Below, piece by piece: positions 26,560 through 36,263 of a stretch of 64,000 nucleotides of DNA. The notes under the pieces are model-generated. The model was not told the DNA's origin. It was given only the letters and a program-made list of their open reading frames with translations, and did no database searches. The stretch is from Borrelia hispanica CRI (GTDB taxonomy: Bacteria; Spirochaetota; Spirochaetia; Borreliales; Borreliaceae). Location of the stretch: assembly GCF_000500065.1 (NCBI RefSeq), contig NZ_AYOU01000163.1:124001-188000 (forward strand), read 5' to 3'. Within the stretch, counting starts at the first letter, position 1, and each line of letters begins with the position of its first letter. The position numbers and the translations under genes are program-made.

Positions 26560-26991
26560 TTACTCCGTTATTTTGTCCTTGAATTTAATTAGAATCAAAA
26601 TCACTAAGTTAAATATAGCGTAAGTGATTATTATTATTTCTAAAAAAGTAAATAGCCATGGCTGATATGTTTTGAATAACTCAAGAGCTAATCCTAATGT
26701 AGCAAGCAAAATGCTCATTATTATTTGCAGGCTTTTAGTCATATTAATTAAATTGCTTAGAATTTTAAATTGATCGTAGAATATATAGTGTATTGTTAAT
26801 ATTGCTACACATAGTTCTGGTGAAAATATAATAAATGCTATTAAAAATTTTATAGAAAAATTGTTTATAAATATTGTATTGCTGGTAAGTGTATATAGTG
26901 CTAATAAAATTAATGTGCTTGCAATCGTTTGCATTGCGATAATGAGAGTCATGATTATTCTTTTTGTTTTTAAGCTATTTATCTTTAACAT
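26560..26991 (-). CDS. Small four-segment membrane protein of unknown function
   Basis: A 143-residue hydrophobic protein with about four membrane segments (roughly 14-36, 43-66, 85-105 and 112-135) separated by short polar loops. I do not recognise a family. The start at 26991 lacks a clear ribosome site; an internal ATG (residue 14, MTLIIAM) is a possible alternative. It stops 3 bases before the MinD-like ATPase gene, so they are likely an operon with lgt. It diverges from the ctp gene across a 60-base spacer. Confidence 0.7.
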   Translation of the reverse strand: MLKINSLKTKRIIMTLIIAMQTIASTLILLALYTLTSNTIFINNFSIKFLIAFIIFSPELCVAILTIHYIFYDQFKILSNLINMTKSLQIIMSILLATLGLALELFKTYQPWLFTFLEIIIITYAIFNLVILILIKFKDKITE

Positions 26992-27051
26992 AATTTTAAA
27001 ATATTATATTATGAAGATAAAATCAAGTTTTATTTGTGTAGGAATTTTTCA

Positions 27052-28518
27052 ATGAAAAAGAAATTTTTGGTATTTTTATACGTTGTATTAGCTTTAGTTA
27101 TCAGTTCTTCAGTTATTGTAGAGTCTATTTTTGCTCAAGCAAATTCTTCTAAGAGCAAATTGTCTTCGTCAAGCTATGGTCAGATGATGATGGAAGCTTT
27201 TAATTTTATTAAAAAAAATTATGTTGAACCTATTGATGATGAGGCTGTTTTTGAAGGGGCTTTACAGGGTATGTTTAAGGCATTAAATGATCCTTATTCT
27301 CAGTATTTGACAAAAAAAGATTTAGTAGAGATTTCAAAAACCACTGAGGGAAATTATGTGGGAATTGGGGTTGTTATTGCAAAAAAGGAGCTTTCTAAGA
27401 AATCTCACGATACTACTTCTGATATTCCTTATATAATGATTATTAATGCTTTTGAAGAAGGACCTGCTTATAGAGCTGGTGTTCGCTCTGGTGATTATAT
27501 TAAAGCTATTGATGGTAATAGTACTGATTCAATGACAATAGAGCAAGTTAGCGAGCTTTTAAAGGGAAAAGCGGGTACAAAAGTTAAAATTTCTATTTTG
27601 AGAAATAAAAATTTAGAACTTGAATATGAGCTTGTTAGAGAAAAAATAGATATAGAGACAATTAAATATAGTGTTATTAATAATGATGTTGGATATATTA
27701 GGATATTAAGTTTTAATCCAAGTACTAATATTTACTTTAAAAAAGCTTTTGAAAAACTTAAATTGCAAAATATTAAATCTTTGATTTTAGATTTAAGGCT
27801 TAATCTTGGAGGTTATCTTACCGATGCAATAGAAATTGCAAATGATATTTTGGCTGAAGGACTCATTGTATCAACAAAGGCAAGAGATTTTAAAATACCT
27901 TTAGAATATGTCACAAGGGAGTATAGAGCTGATTCTTCACATATAGTACCTTTAGATATGCCAATTGTTGCTTTGATTGATAAATATTCAGCATCAGCTT
28001 CAGAAGTTTTAGTTGGAGCTTTAAGAGATAATCAGAGAGTTTATGTTATTGGTGAAAAGTCTTATGGAAAAGGAGTAATTCAGCGTATAGTTCCTTTCCA
28101 TACAGGAGGATTTAAGATTACACATTCAAAATATTATACCCCTTCTGGACAGAGTATTCATAATGTTGGTATTAAACCTGATTTGGAGATTAAGGAAAGG
28201 GAATTATCTGAAGTTGAATTTGGAGTTTATACCCGAATGCTTAATGAGGAGGCTATAGAAAAGTTTTTAAATAGCAAGATAAATAAAAAATCGATTTCTG
28301 AAGAAGAGGTAGATATTTTTGTAGATAAATTTCTTGAAACTTCTTATGTAAAGGCTGGTAAGGATATTAAGAATATAGATAAAAAAGCTTTGGGGCGTTA
28401 TTTGTTTTTGCAGTTTTATCAAGATATACACCATAATCAGCCAATTTATAATTTATATTATGATGAGGTCTTAAAAACTGCTTATGAATATCTTTTAAAA
28501 AAAGGGACACAAAATTAA
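27052..28518 (+). CDS. ctp: Carboxyl-terminal processing protease (S41 family)
   Basis: A 488-residue exported serine protease, CtpA/Prc type. In B. burgdorferi the orthologue processes outer-surface proteins such as P13. It has an N-terminal signal segment ending near SIFA, an N-terminal FEGALQGMFKALNDPYSQYL block, a PDZ domain (about 100-190; EEGPAYRAGVRSGDYIKAID), and the catalytic core with SASASEVLVGAL (nucleophile Ser) and GEKSYGKGV (general-base Lys). ATG 27052 is chosen over an earlier TTG because AGGA is 8 bases upstream and the signal peptide then begins MKKKF. Confidence 0.93.
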   Translation: MKKKFLVFLYVVLALVISSSVIVESIFAQANSSKSKLSSSSYGQMMMEAFNFIKKNYVEPIDDEAVFEGALQGMFKALNDPYSQYLTKKDLVEISKTTEGNYVGIGVVIAKKELSKKSHDTTSDIPYIMIINAFEEGPAYRAGVRSGDYIKAIDGNSTDSMTIEQVSELLKGKAGTKVKISILRNKNLELEYELVREKIDIETIKYSVINNDVGYIRILSFNPSTNIYFKKAFEKLKLQNIKSLILDLRLNLGGYLTDAIEIANDILAEGLIVSTKARDFKIPLEYVTREYRADSSHIVPLDMPIVALIDKYSASASEVLVGALRDNQRVYVIGEKSYGKGVIQRIVPFHTGGFKITHSKYYTPSGQSIHNVGIKPDLEIKERELSEVEFGVYTRMLNEEAIEKFLNSKINKKSISEEEVDIFVDKFLETSYVKAGKDIKNIDKKALGRYLFLQFYQDIHHNQPIYNLYYDEVLKTAYEYLLKKGTQN

Positions 28519-28521
28519 TTT

Positions 28522-29250
28522 GTGAAACAAATAGTTTTAGATTATAGTTGTCTATTTAATGATGACATCATTATTGATGATGTTAAGATTTATCACTATC
28601 TTGTTAATGTAAGGAGATTAAGGGTAGGTGATAGATTGAATATTCTTTTAGGTAAAAGAGAGATAAGATTTTCTGAAATTTTGAGTATAGAAAATCACCG
28701 AATTAGGTTTTCTACTCTTAGAGTAGAGGAACTTAAGATTCGTGACTTTGAAATAGATATATTTGTATCAAATCTGAAGGGTAGGAAATTAGATTTAAGT
28801 TTAAGACAAATTGTTGAGATTGGTGTTAATAGTATAAATATTGTTAATGCTGATAATTCGATTGCTAAACTAGATATGGACAATTTAGAACCTAAGAAAT
28901 CAAGATTTTTAAAGATAATTGATGAGGCTTTAAAACAAAGTGGAAATGTTCAAATTCCCAGTATTAATTTTTATAATGATTTTTTTAGTATTCCTTATTC
29001 GTCATCTGTGAATTATTACGTTGCTTATAGTAAGGGTGATTTTTTGCATTTTGGTGAAAACATTAGTGTTTTTGGTAAAATTGGGATTTTAATAGGTCCT
29101 GAGGGTTGTTTTTCAAAGCTGGAAATTGATTTTTTTAAAAAATTGAATTTTAAATTTATAAGATTTAATACTCCTATTTTAAGAGCTGATACAGCTATTG
29201 TTTACGCACTTGCTCACTTTAAATTATTATTAGAGGGTAATAATGGCTAA
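28522..29250 (+). CDS. rsmE: 16S rRNA m3U1498 methyltransferase RsmE
   Basis: A 242-residue SPOUT-fold RNA methyltransferase that uses SAM. The N-terminal RNA-binding domain (1-70) is followed by the knotted domain with ILIGPEGCFSKLE (about 190-202) and the ending TPILRADTAIVYALAHF, the family signature of the cofactor knot. Starts with GTG 3 bases after ctp and overlaps the next gene by 8 bases, so translation is coupled. Confidence 0.93.
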   Translation: MKQIVLDYSCLFNDDIIIDDVKIYHYLVNVRRLRVGDRLNILLGKREIRFSEILSIENHRIRFSTLRVEELKIRDFEIDIFVSNLKGRKLDLSLRQIVEIGVNSINIVNADNSIAKLDMDNLEPKKSRFLKIIDEALKQSGNVQIPSINFYNDFFSIPYSSSVNYYVAYSKGDFLHFGENISVFGKIGILIGPEGCFSKLEIDFFKKLNFKFIRFNTPILRADTAIVYALAHFKLLLEGNNG

Positions 29251-29836
29251 TTTAAAAGATATATATTCAAAACCAGATAGGATTTATTTTCTTGGAGCGC
29301 CAATAGATGTGTTTAAAAATCATGAGAAATTGATCAGTAGATTTGAATATTTAATATCTCATCCATATCATTCAATGGTAATTTTTATTGACTGTAAATC
29401 TTTATTGAAATTTTTGATCTTTAAGAGTTTTAGAAATCTTGTTAAAAGTTCTTCTCTTGTTTTTTCAAATTCAAAGTTACTTAGAGTGCTTTGTAAATTT
29501 TTAAAGAGAATTGATATTGGGTGTTATGATTCAAATTCTATTTTACTTGTTTTAATGAGTGTATTGGAGAATACATATAAAACGTGTTATATTATTGATA
29601 AAGATAAAATAATTTCTAAAAAAAATTTTTTAAGATTAAAAGAGTCGCATAAAGAAATTAACTTTATTGGTTACTATGACTTGAGGGCTGTTAAGAGAAA
29701 TAAGGAAATGTTTTTTGCTAATATTAATAAACTTACTCCTAGTATGATAATAAGTTTTTGTAATAGTAATTATCTTGAAAATTTGTTTTATGTCAATAAA
29801 TTTGGAATTAGAACAAATTTAACTGTGTTTTTGTGA
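29243..29836 (+). CDS. Possible degenerate WecG/TagA/CpsF-like glycosyltransferase
   Basis: A 197-residue soluble protein without a firm assignment. Its spacing of motifs recalls the GT26 family: IYFLGAPIDVFKNHEKLI at the start, IFIDCKSLLKFL, SSSLVFSNSKLLRVL at the position of the usual aDG region, a middle ILLVLMSVLE, KEINFIGYYDL, and INKLTPSMIISF. The catalytic Asp of the GT26 aDG motif is absent (SNS). If the likeness is real the protein is inactive or changed in function. It overlaps rsmE by 8 bases and has GAGG before the ATG. Weak but reproducible pattern; other families cannot be excluded. Confidence 0.45.
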   Translation: MANLKDIYSKPDRIYFLGAPIDVFKNHEKLISRFEYLISHPYHSMVIFIDCKSLLKFLIFKSFRNLVKSSSLVFSNSKLLRVLCKFLKRIDIGCYDSNSILLVLMSVLENTYKTCYIIDKDKIISKKNFLRLKESHKEINFIGYYDLRAVKRNKEMFFANINKLTPSMIISFCNSNYLENLFYVNKFGIRTNLTVFL

Positions 29837-29883
29837 TTTCTTTTGATTTTAATTGTTATAAAAGTTTATACGAGGTAAGGAAA

Positions 29884-30369
29884 ATGTCATTTGTATTAGA
29901 TCAGGCTGTAGTGTATCCAATGCAGGGAGTAGGCAAAATAAAAAATATTCAGAATAAGGAATTTAATGGTGAGTTTATTGATTATTATGAAATATATTTC
30001 CCATTTAATGAGATGACTTTCATGGTTCCAGTAGCTAGGGCGGCAGATCTTGGAATTAGAGCTTTGGTTAGCAAAGAAAAGGTAGAAGAAGTTTTTGATA
30101 TTATTAAGGATTTTGAGGGTCAAATAGATCAAAAAAAGATCAAAGATGGTAGTCATGATTTTTATAAGCAGAGTGATATATTAAGTACTGCTAAGTTATA
30201 TAAATTTTTGTATGTAAAATCTATGCAAAAAGAGTTGCCTTTTTATGAAAAGAGGATTTTAAATGATTTTGAATTAATTTTACAACATGAGATTAGTTTA
30301 GCTTTGCAAATTAGTTTTGAAGAAGCCAAAGAAAAGATTAGAGAAGTTCTCTCTAGGGGGCAGTCTTAG
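29884..30369 (+). CDS. CarD-type transcriptional regulator
   Basis: A 161-residue protein with the CarD/TRCF RNA-polymerase-interacting domain at the N-terminus: AVVYPMQGVGKIKNIQNKEF, then YYEIYFPFNEMTFMVPVARAADLGIR. CarD proteins bind the RNA polymerase beta subunit and stabilise open promoter complexes. A helical C-terminal half from about residue 65 completes the fold (YKFLYVKSMQKELPFYEKRIL). ATG 29884 is chosen because GAGGTAAGG lies just upstream; the frame opens 51 bases earlier without a ribosome site. Confidence 0.9.
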   Translation: MSFVLDQAVVYPMQGVGKIKNIQNKEFNGEFIDYYEIYFPFNEMTFMVPVARAADLGIRALVSKEKVEEVFDIIKDFEGQIDQKKIKDGSHDFYKQSDILSTAKLYKFLYVKSMQKELPFYEKRILNDFELILQHEISLALQISFEEAKEKIREVLSRGQS

Positions 30370-30400
30370 ATTAGATTGTTTATCACTTGTAGGAACATAT

Positions 30401-31345
30401 ATGTTAAATATTGTAAGGTTTATATCCTTAATATCTTGTAGATTTATTTTTATGTTTTTTCTCTTTTCGTTAGTTTTTGTTTGTACATCTTACTTGAAGT
30501 ACATATTCCTACATGTAGATCTTTCTGTTTTAAGTTTTGAACTTTATTATGATGCTTATCTTTATGCTTTTCCTTTATCTTTAGTTGTTACTTTTATGAG
30601 AATTGCTTATCCTTTTAGTATGACTACATTCAGGGTTTCTGGTACTTTATATATTGTTATCTTTATTTTTATATTGTTTTTGTCTTATTTTGGATTTTTA
30701 GCTTCTGTTAATTTTCATACTATCTTTTTTGATTTACATAATAGGGATGAAAAGATAATTAAAGATGATACTGTGCATTTTTTTGATGATCAAATAGTTT
30801 TTTATAGTAATGATATTAAATCGTTTGGGTTTAAAGGTGTTTTAAAAATCGCAGATAATGAGTTTGATGATGAGGATTTTAAATCTTTTTCATATAATCC
30901 AAGATTTTCTGAATCTGATGTGGCGCATTTTAATGAAAATGCATTTTTTACTCAAAAGCTTTATAGTGATTTAGTTGGTTATATTTTTAATGATTTAGAC
31001 ATTTTTAATAATTTTTTACTTTCTTTAGAATCTTTTAGTTTGATATTGAATATATTTGGATTTGTTTTGCTTTTATTTTCTTTTTCTTATATTTTTAATT
31101 TTATATTTCTAAATAGTGTGTCTTTATTCCTTTATCCTATTTTTGTCATACTATTTTTTAAAGTTTATAATATTTATGCAATTGAATTTCCGGAGAGTTT
31201 AGATTTAATTATGGGTGAAAATGTAATATCTAATTATCTTACTTTCATTTTTTGTGTACTTACATTTTGTTCTACTTATTTGATTGGTTTTCTTTTTAAA
31301 TATATTAAAGAGAATGAGGGATTTGATAATGATACGTTACATTAA
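30401..31345 (+). CDS. Spirochaete membrane protein of unknown function
   Basis: A 314-residue integral membrane protein. The N-terminal part has three strongly hydrophobic segments (about 5-27, 47-65, 80-105), then a soluble, acidic region of about 110 residues (NRDEKIIKDDTVHFFDDQ), then three more hydrophobic segments near the C-terminus. ATG 30401 has AGGA 6 bases upstream; an earlier in-frame start overlaps carD by 52 bases. It stops 14 bases before a second large membrane protein, so the two may form one complex. No family recognised. Confidence 0.75.
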   Translation: MLNIVRFISLISCRFIFMFFLFSLVFVCTSYLKYIFLHVDLSVLSFELYYDAYLYAFPLSLVVTFMRIAYPFSMTTFRVSGTLYIVIFIFILFLSYFGFLASVNFHTIFFDLHNRDEKIIKDDTVHFFDDQIVFYSNDIKSFGFKGVLKIADNEFDDEDFKSFSYNPRFSESDVAHFNENAFFTQKLYSDLVGYIFNDLDIFNNFLLSLESFSLILNIFGFVLLLFSFSYIFNFIFLNSVSLFLYPIFVILFFKVYNIYAIEFPESLDLIMGENVISNYLTFIFCVLTFCSTYLIGFLFKYIKENEGFDNDTLH

Positions 31346-31359
31346 TTAATTTGTTGGAT

Positions 31360-33165
31360 ATGAAAAAAGAATTGTTTACATTTTTAAGTAATTTTATTGT
31401 TTTTCTATTTTTATTTTTTGCTTTGATTTTTTGTTATACATATTTTTTTGGAGTTGCCTATTTAGAGAAACATATATTAGTAGCTACATTTTTTGATACT
31501 GTTTTGAGTGTATATCATCATTTTAATGGTTTTTTTATTTTTTTTGTTTTGATTTATTTTATTTTTTTAGCGAAACCAGAGACACGGCTTTATTTTAAAG
31601 GGTATAAAGGATATTTGTTTAAAAAGTTTTATCCTTTTATGTTTTTATTTTTTGTAATAGGTATTGTTTTTGTATTAATTTTTAATTCTATTATGTCTTA
31701 TATTCTTTCTCAGAGAAATGAATATAAATATAATTATGAGAGATATAATCTTCTTGCAGAACAGACAACTACAATAATAAATGAAATTAAAAATATTGAT
31801 ATAAATTTATCTTCAAATAAGACACTTGATGTCAATGAATTGGTAGAGCTTTTTAAGCAGAAAAAAAAATATCTTGAGGAATTGCTTAGGATGTATGAAA
31901 AAATGAGGCTTATTTCTGATAATGATGAACTTTCTATTAATTATTACTTGGCTAGATCTGAATATGATAGAATGCCTATTTATGGCGTTGATTTAGAAAA
32001 GGTGCGAAAGACTCTTAAAATGTATTTAATAAAAAGTTTGACTAAGAGAGATTTTCAGGATATCATTAATGGATTTATTGATAAGGGTGATTATGTTACG
32101 GCTAATTATTTTGCTTATATCGGATTTTTTGCAACCAAAGATGATGAATTTACTGCGCTTTTAGATTTAACTTTTAAAGCTATTAATGAGTATAAAAATA
32201 TTGAACTTGAGAGAGAATCTTCGATTTTTGAGGAGAAACAAAAGACTTTTTTATATCTAAATACAGAGAAATTTAAACCTGCATATTATGGTTTTTTAAA
32301 GCTTCATAATTTGTTTCCAAACGATAATGAGATTTTAAGTTATAAGAATAAGTCTTTAGATAAACTTAAAATTCAGTATTTCTTTTTTGATGAAATTGAA
32401 AAATATTATGAACATTATGGCATCAATGATATATTTTTAGTTCAGGTCAATTCTGGTAATGGTACATATGATTATATTTATATGCAAAAGGTTGTAAATA
32501 CTGTTTTTTCTTATATAAAAATGATTAAAAATTTTGAACTTATTAGGTTTGATAGTTTAGGTAAAGTTATATTACATATAAAAGTACCATTTGCTACTCT
32601 TAAGGGTAATACAGTTTATCAAAATGTTTTAGATAAGAAAGATGAAAATAGTGATATTACTGCTACTAGGGTTTTTGTATTGCTTCAAGATTTTGACTTA
32701 AGTGATATAAAAATCATTGATCTTAATAATAATGTTGATAATTTACATTTATTTGCAAATTCTGTTAAAGGTCGTATTTTTTTACCTATTCAAGTTTTAA
32801 TCAGTGCCTTTAACCAAATTAAAACGTTTAATTTAAGATTGATAGGTATTTTTTCTTCAAGTCTTTTTTTAATGATAAGTCCTATTTTATTAGTTTTTTT
32901 GGGTGTTTTATTTATTTCTGTAGCTTCTAGAGTGAATTTTGAGTTTGATTTAAAATTTATGGTATTTCTTGTATCTATAGTAGTAGCTATTTTTTCAGGT
33001 ATTATATCTCTTTTGATAAATTATTTATTGTTAACTTTAATAGCACTCTTTATGCACTTAACTGGCAATGTATACATATCTTTTATTTTAATTTTTTCCT
33101 TTTTATTCTTTATTGTATTGTACGTGATGCTCGTCAATTATAAAAAAGATGTACCGTCTTTATGA
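31360..33165 (+). CDS. Large membrane protein with central coiled-coil/TPR-like region
   Basis: A 601-residue protein I do not recognise. It has three N-terminal membrane segments (about 8-32, 48-68, 88-110), a charged, helical, probably cytosolic or periplasmic region (about 125-480; includes YLARSEYDRMPIYGVDLEKV and repeat-like NTEKFKPAYYGFLKLHNLFP), and three C-terminal membrane segments (about 495-600). It follows the related-looking membrane gene at 30401 and its stop overlaps the end of the convergent lipoprotein gene by 6 bases. Confidence 0.75.
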   Translation: MKKELFTFLSNFIVFLFLFFALIFCYTYFFGVAYLEKHILVATFFDTVLSVYHHFNGFFIFFVLIYFIFLAKPETRLYFKGYKGYLFKKFYPFMFLFFVIGIVFVLIFNSIMSYILSQRNEYKYNYERYNLLAEQTTTIINEIKNIDINLSSNKTLDVNELVELFKQKKKYLEELLRMYEKMRLISDNDELSINYYLARSEYDRMPIYGVDLEKVRKTLKMYLIKSLTKRDFQDIINGFIDKGDYVTANYFAYIGFFATKDDEFTALLDLTFKAINEYKNIELERESSIFEEKQKTFLYLNTEKFKPAYYGFLKLHNLFPNDNEILSYKNKSLDKLKIQYFFFDEIEKYYEHYGINDIFLVQVNSGNGTYDYIYMQKVVNTVFSYIKMIKNFELIRFDSLGKVILHIKVPFATLKGNTVYQNVLDKKDENSDITATRVFVLLQDFDLSDIKIIDLNNNVDNLHLFANSVKGRIFLPIQVLISAFNQIKTFNLRLIGIFSSSLFLMISPILLVFLGVLFISVASRVNFEFDLKFMVFLVSIVVAIFSGIISLLINYLLLTLIALFMHLTGNVYISFILIFSFLFFIVLYVMLVNYKKDVPSL

Positions 33166-34275
33166 AAAATTTGTATTTTTGATGTTAGATAACAATAATT
33201 CATTAATTATGTTATTTTCTTTTTCTATTTGTTCTTTATTAGGTATATATGAATCTTGATTCATATAATTTTCATTTATAATAAATCGAGGTATTTCTTT
33301 AATTACATGTTTTAATTTCAAGTTTAATCCTTTATATGGCGTAAATCCATTAATCAATCCAAAATGTTCATTAAATTTTGCTTTATCTTTAAGTGTGATT
33401 AATGATTGTTGTATTTTTTGATTTAATATCCATCGAATAAATTTTGCTATAGGTTGTGATGTTTCTTTAACGCCCATAAAGTTTATATTACATATCGATG
33501 ATTTTTTTTCTTTATTTGTTAAATATGAAAAATTGATTTTGTCTTTAATATTTTGATTTAGTTTATTGTAATATGCTAAGTTGGTTAAACCCGCAATTAA
33601 AATAGTTTTTTGTTGTAATAGTATCGTTTCTAAGTTTAGATATTTATATTTTTCTGTAAAGTTTTTGTGCAATGTAAGTTCGTTCACATCTATAAAAGAT
33701 TTGAAATAATTAATTATATTTAATATTTTCTTCTCATCATATTCTGACTTGTTGTTTCCAAAGTAAATATTTATATCATTGATTTCAGATATTGTATAAA
33801 ATATATTTTCAGAAATATAAGGAGATATGAAAATTTTTTTGTCTTTTTTGAAATTTGTATATATTTCTTTGATTGATTGTATATCAATATATTTTTGTAT
33901 ATCATATTCATTTTTATATATTAAGATTGGAATATCGAAACTTAATGGCACAATTTTATATGCAAATTTTTTTGATATATTGTTTAATATTGGATAGTCT
34001 GAATAATAATATTTTTGTATATTTTTAAAGTTTTTAGTTATATTTATATTGTCTAAGTTTTTTGCAATGATTATCTGAGCATTCTCTTTATTAATAGTTT
34101 GTACGTTAATATTTTTTTTGTATTTGATAATGAAATTTGTTTTATTTTGAACATTAAATTGATTTATATAAATAGGAATAATTTTATTGTCAGTTAAGAT
34201 AGTAATAGCAGTTTCTTTTGAACAACTGAAAATCAAAGTTAAAATTGTAATTAAAATTAATTTCTTTATACACAT
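33160..34275 (-). CDS. Lipoprotein resembling an ABC solute-binding protein
   Basis: A 371-residue predicted lipoprotein: MCIKKLILITILTLIFSC, lipobox IFSC, with the lipidated Cys at residue 18. The mature part opens like a family-1 extracellular binding protein (AITILTDNKIIPIYINQFN) and has typical alternating strand/helix blocks (YAYKIVPLSFDIPILIYK style, about residue 105-120). No permease or ATPase gene is next to it. Position of BB0352. No clear ribosome site precedes the ATG. Function is therefore inferred from a weak fold pattern only. Confidence 0.65.
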   Translation of the reverse strand: MCIKKLILITILTLIFSCSKETAITILTDNKIIPIYINQFNVQNKTNFIIKYKKNINVQTINKENAQIIIAKNLDNINITKNFKNIQKYYYSDYPILNNISKKFAYKIVPLSFDIPILIYKNEYDIQKYIDIQSIKEIYTNFKKDKKIFISPYISENIFYTISEINDINIYFGNNKSEYDEKKILNIINYFKSFIDVNELTLHKNFTEKYKYLNLETILLQQKTILIAGLTNLAYYNKLNQNIKDKINFSYLTNKEKKSSICNINFMGVKETSQPIAKFIRWILNQKIQQSLITLKDKAKFNEHFGLINGFTPYKGLNLKLKHVIKEIPRFIINENYMNQDSYIPNKEQIEKENNIINELLLSNIKNTNFS

Positions 34276-34294
34276 AAAAAATATGTTTAATACA

Positions 34295-34327
34295 TTGACT
34301 TTTATTTTACAATAAATTATGTATAAT
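34295..34327 (+). promoter_or_regulatory. Possible promoter of the 34.4-kb gene
   Basis: TTGACT (34295-34300) and a perfect TATAAT (34322-34327) lie between the divergent lipoprotein gene and the gene starting at 34401. The spacing of 21 bases is longer than optimal, so only the -10 box is firm. Confidence 0.3.
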
Positions 34328-34400
34328 TTTTATAGTTATTTTATAATTTTGGGTATCTTTGATAACTTTAAACTTTGTATTAAAAAGGAGAGCTGTTAAT

Positions 34401-35957
34401 GTGAGTTTGGTTGATTTTTTAGTTGCTATTTTTAATAGAGAGCGTACTCCTGAGCAAGTGAAGAAGAGAAGGCTTAAAGAAGTAAAAAAAAGTCTCAGTA
34501 AGGTAAGTAATTTTTTTAGTGTTTCCAAAATACAAGCTTTGCCTCAATTTGCTAAGTTTATTTATAATTTTTATAAGGTTTTTTTTCCTTTAAAATTATT
34601 TGTGCAAAGATATCGAAATTCAAATGAGATAATTCATTTTGTAGTTGAGAAGTATTTGAATAGTGCTCAAAAGCAAGCTTTGGAACATATTTATTCTTTC
34701 TCTGCTAATGAGGTAGTTAATTTTACATCTGATATGCTTAAAAATTTGGATACCAATTTAAATTATTTATTGAAAAGTATAACTCAGGAACAGGTCAGAT
34801 TAATCGATGAAACCTGTGGGGCTTTAGATATCTTTTTTGATTTATCTTCATATCAGTATTATATGCTTATTAAACATTTTGATAGTTTATTTCCAGAAGA
34901 TGATTTTATATATAAACCTAGATTTAGTGCTGTCAGTTGTGGAATAATCCTTGATGATATTAAGGATTATTTGGAATGTATTTATTCTATTAAGGATATT
35001 TCTATTTGGAGAAATCTTTATGATATTCTCTTAAAGATATATGGAGATGAAGATAATTTTCCTATTAAGCCAAATGTTTGGCTTAAAATGATAACATCTA
35101 TAATTGAGATAAATAAGGATAAAGAAATTTTATATCTTGTAAGATATGTTAGTGGTGATCCCAATTATTTGCCTATTTCTGGTGTTAAAAAGGCAAAAGC
35201 AAAAGCGTTTTTTAATTATCTCTCTAAACATGTTTCAAATGAAATGTTAAAAGCTGAGATTTTGCAAAAAAATAGCAAATCTAAAATTTTGGCAGAAAAA
35301 TTATTTCCTGGAGTTACTCTTTTAACTTTAGATAATTATAATGAGCATATGAACATGAAAATTACATCTAAAATTACAAATACTACTGGATATGTTTACG
35401 CTGATATTTTAGGTTATTTAAAAACTCATGCTGTTAATTTAGTAAAAAAAGATTTAAATGATGTTGTTAATATCCTGATTATTAAAGGACAATGGAAAGA
35501 TATGGAAATTTCTAGAGATATTTCTAATGACATTCATGACTTAGTTAGTATTTATTCTAATCTTATTGATTTTGATAATAATCTTGGGGAACAGGGTAAT
35601 TATGGTAATAGAATAAATGCACTTTTGCATAGGGTTTATGTTGGAGGAGACAAATCATCAGAAAAATTATTGTTAAATATAATAGTAGATGTTAATAAGA
35701 AGGCTTTAATTTTATTAAATGACTATTATTCAAAAATTTATTCTTTAAAACAGCTCTTAAGTGGTTGTTTAGAAGATTATTTGAAACCTTCTTCAGAAAA
35801 GGAACTTATTTATAATTGGAAAGAACTTGATATTGAACTTGTAAAAAGTTATGGCAATAATGTAAGCTTTGGTAGTATAATTAAAAATATCATTGAGGGA
35901 TTAACTTTATTTTTAAAGTTAATGGATTTGTATTTAAGTAAGAAAAATGCAGTTTAG
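34401..35957 (+). CDS. Spirochaete protein of unknown function
   Basis: A 518-residue soluble protein, mainly helical, without signal peptide or clear membrane segments. I chose GTG 34401 (MSLVDFLVAIFNRERTPEQ) since AAGGAGAG lies about 8-10 bases upstream; a longer frame from 34359 has no ribosome site. The basic N-terminus (KKRRLKEVKKSL) is followed by long amphipathic helices and a C-terminal hydrophobic helix. It precedes rpmB by 9 bases and probably shares its transcript. I do not assign a function. Confidence 0.75.
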   Translation: MSLVDFLVAIFNRERTPEQVKKRRLKEVKKSLSKVSNFFSVSKIQALPQFAKFIYNFYKVFFPLKLFVQRYRNSNEIIHFVVEKYLNSAQKQALEHIYSFSANEVVNFTSDMLKNLDTNLNYLLKSITQEQVRLIDETCGALDIFFDLSSYQYYMLIKHFDSLFPEDDFIYKPRFSAVSCGIILDDIKDYLECIYSIKDISIWRNLYDILLKIYGDEDNFPIKPNVWLKMITSIIEINKDKEILYLVRYVSGDPNYLPISGVKKAKAKAFFNYLSKHVSNEMLKAEILQKNSKSKILAEKLFPGVTLLTLDNYNEHMNMKITSKITNTTGYVYADILGYLKTHAVNLVKKDLNDVVNILIIKGQWKDMEISRDISNDIHDLVSIYSNLIDFDNNLGEQGNYGNRINALLHRVYVGGDKSSEKLLLNIIVDVNKKALILLNDYYSKIYSLKQLLSGCLEDYLKPSSEKELIYNWKELDIELVKSYGNNVSFGSIIKNIIEGLTLFLKLMDLYLSKKNAV

Positions 35958-35966
35958 GAGATTTAG

Positions 35967-36245
35967 ATGGGGAGAGAATGTGAAATTACAGGAAAAAGGA
36001 CAATGTTTGGAAATAATGTTCCACGTAAGGGACTTGCCAAAAAAAAAGGTGGAGCAGGACAACATATTGGTGTTAAGACTAAGAGAACTTTTAAGGTTAA
36101 TTTAATAAATAAGAAATTTTTTATTCCAGAGCTTGGGAAAAATGTTAGTATTAAGATTTCTGCAAGTACTTTAAGAAGTATTTCAAAAGTAGGTCTGAAT
36201 GTTTTTTTAAAGAAAAATAATAAAAAAATAGATGATTTCATTTAA
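35967..36245 (+). CDS. rpmB: 50S ribosomal protein L28
   Basis: A 92-residue L28, a late-assembling large-subunit protein. The family start GRECEITGKRTMFGNNV and the following KTKRTFKVNL are clear. It lacks the Cys pairs of zinc-binding L28 forms beyond the single Cys at residue 5. AGGAG precedes the ATG. It is at the end of the gene run starting at 34401 and is not next to rpmG, as is normal for Borrelia. Confidence 0.95.
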   Translation: MGRECEITGKRTMFGNNVPRKGLAKKKGGAGQHIGVKTKRTFKVNLINKKFFIPELGKNVSIKISASTLRSISKVGLNVFLKKNNKKIDDFI

Positions 36246-36263
36246 AGACTATTTTTTATTAAT

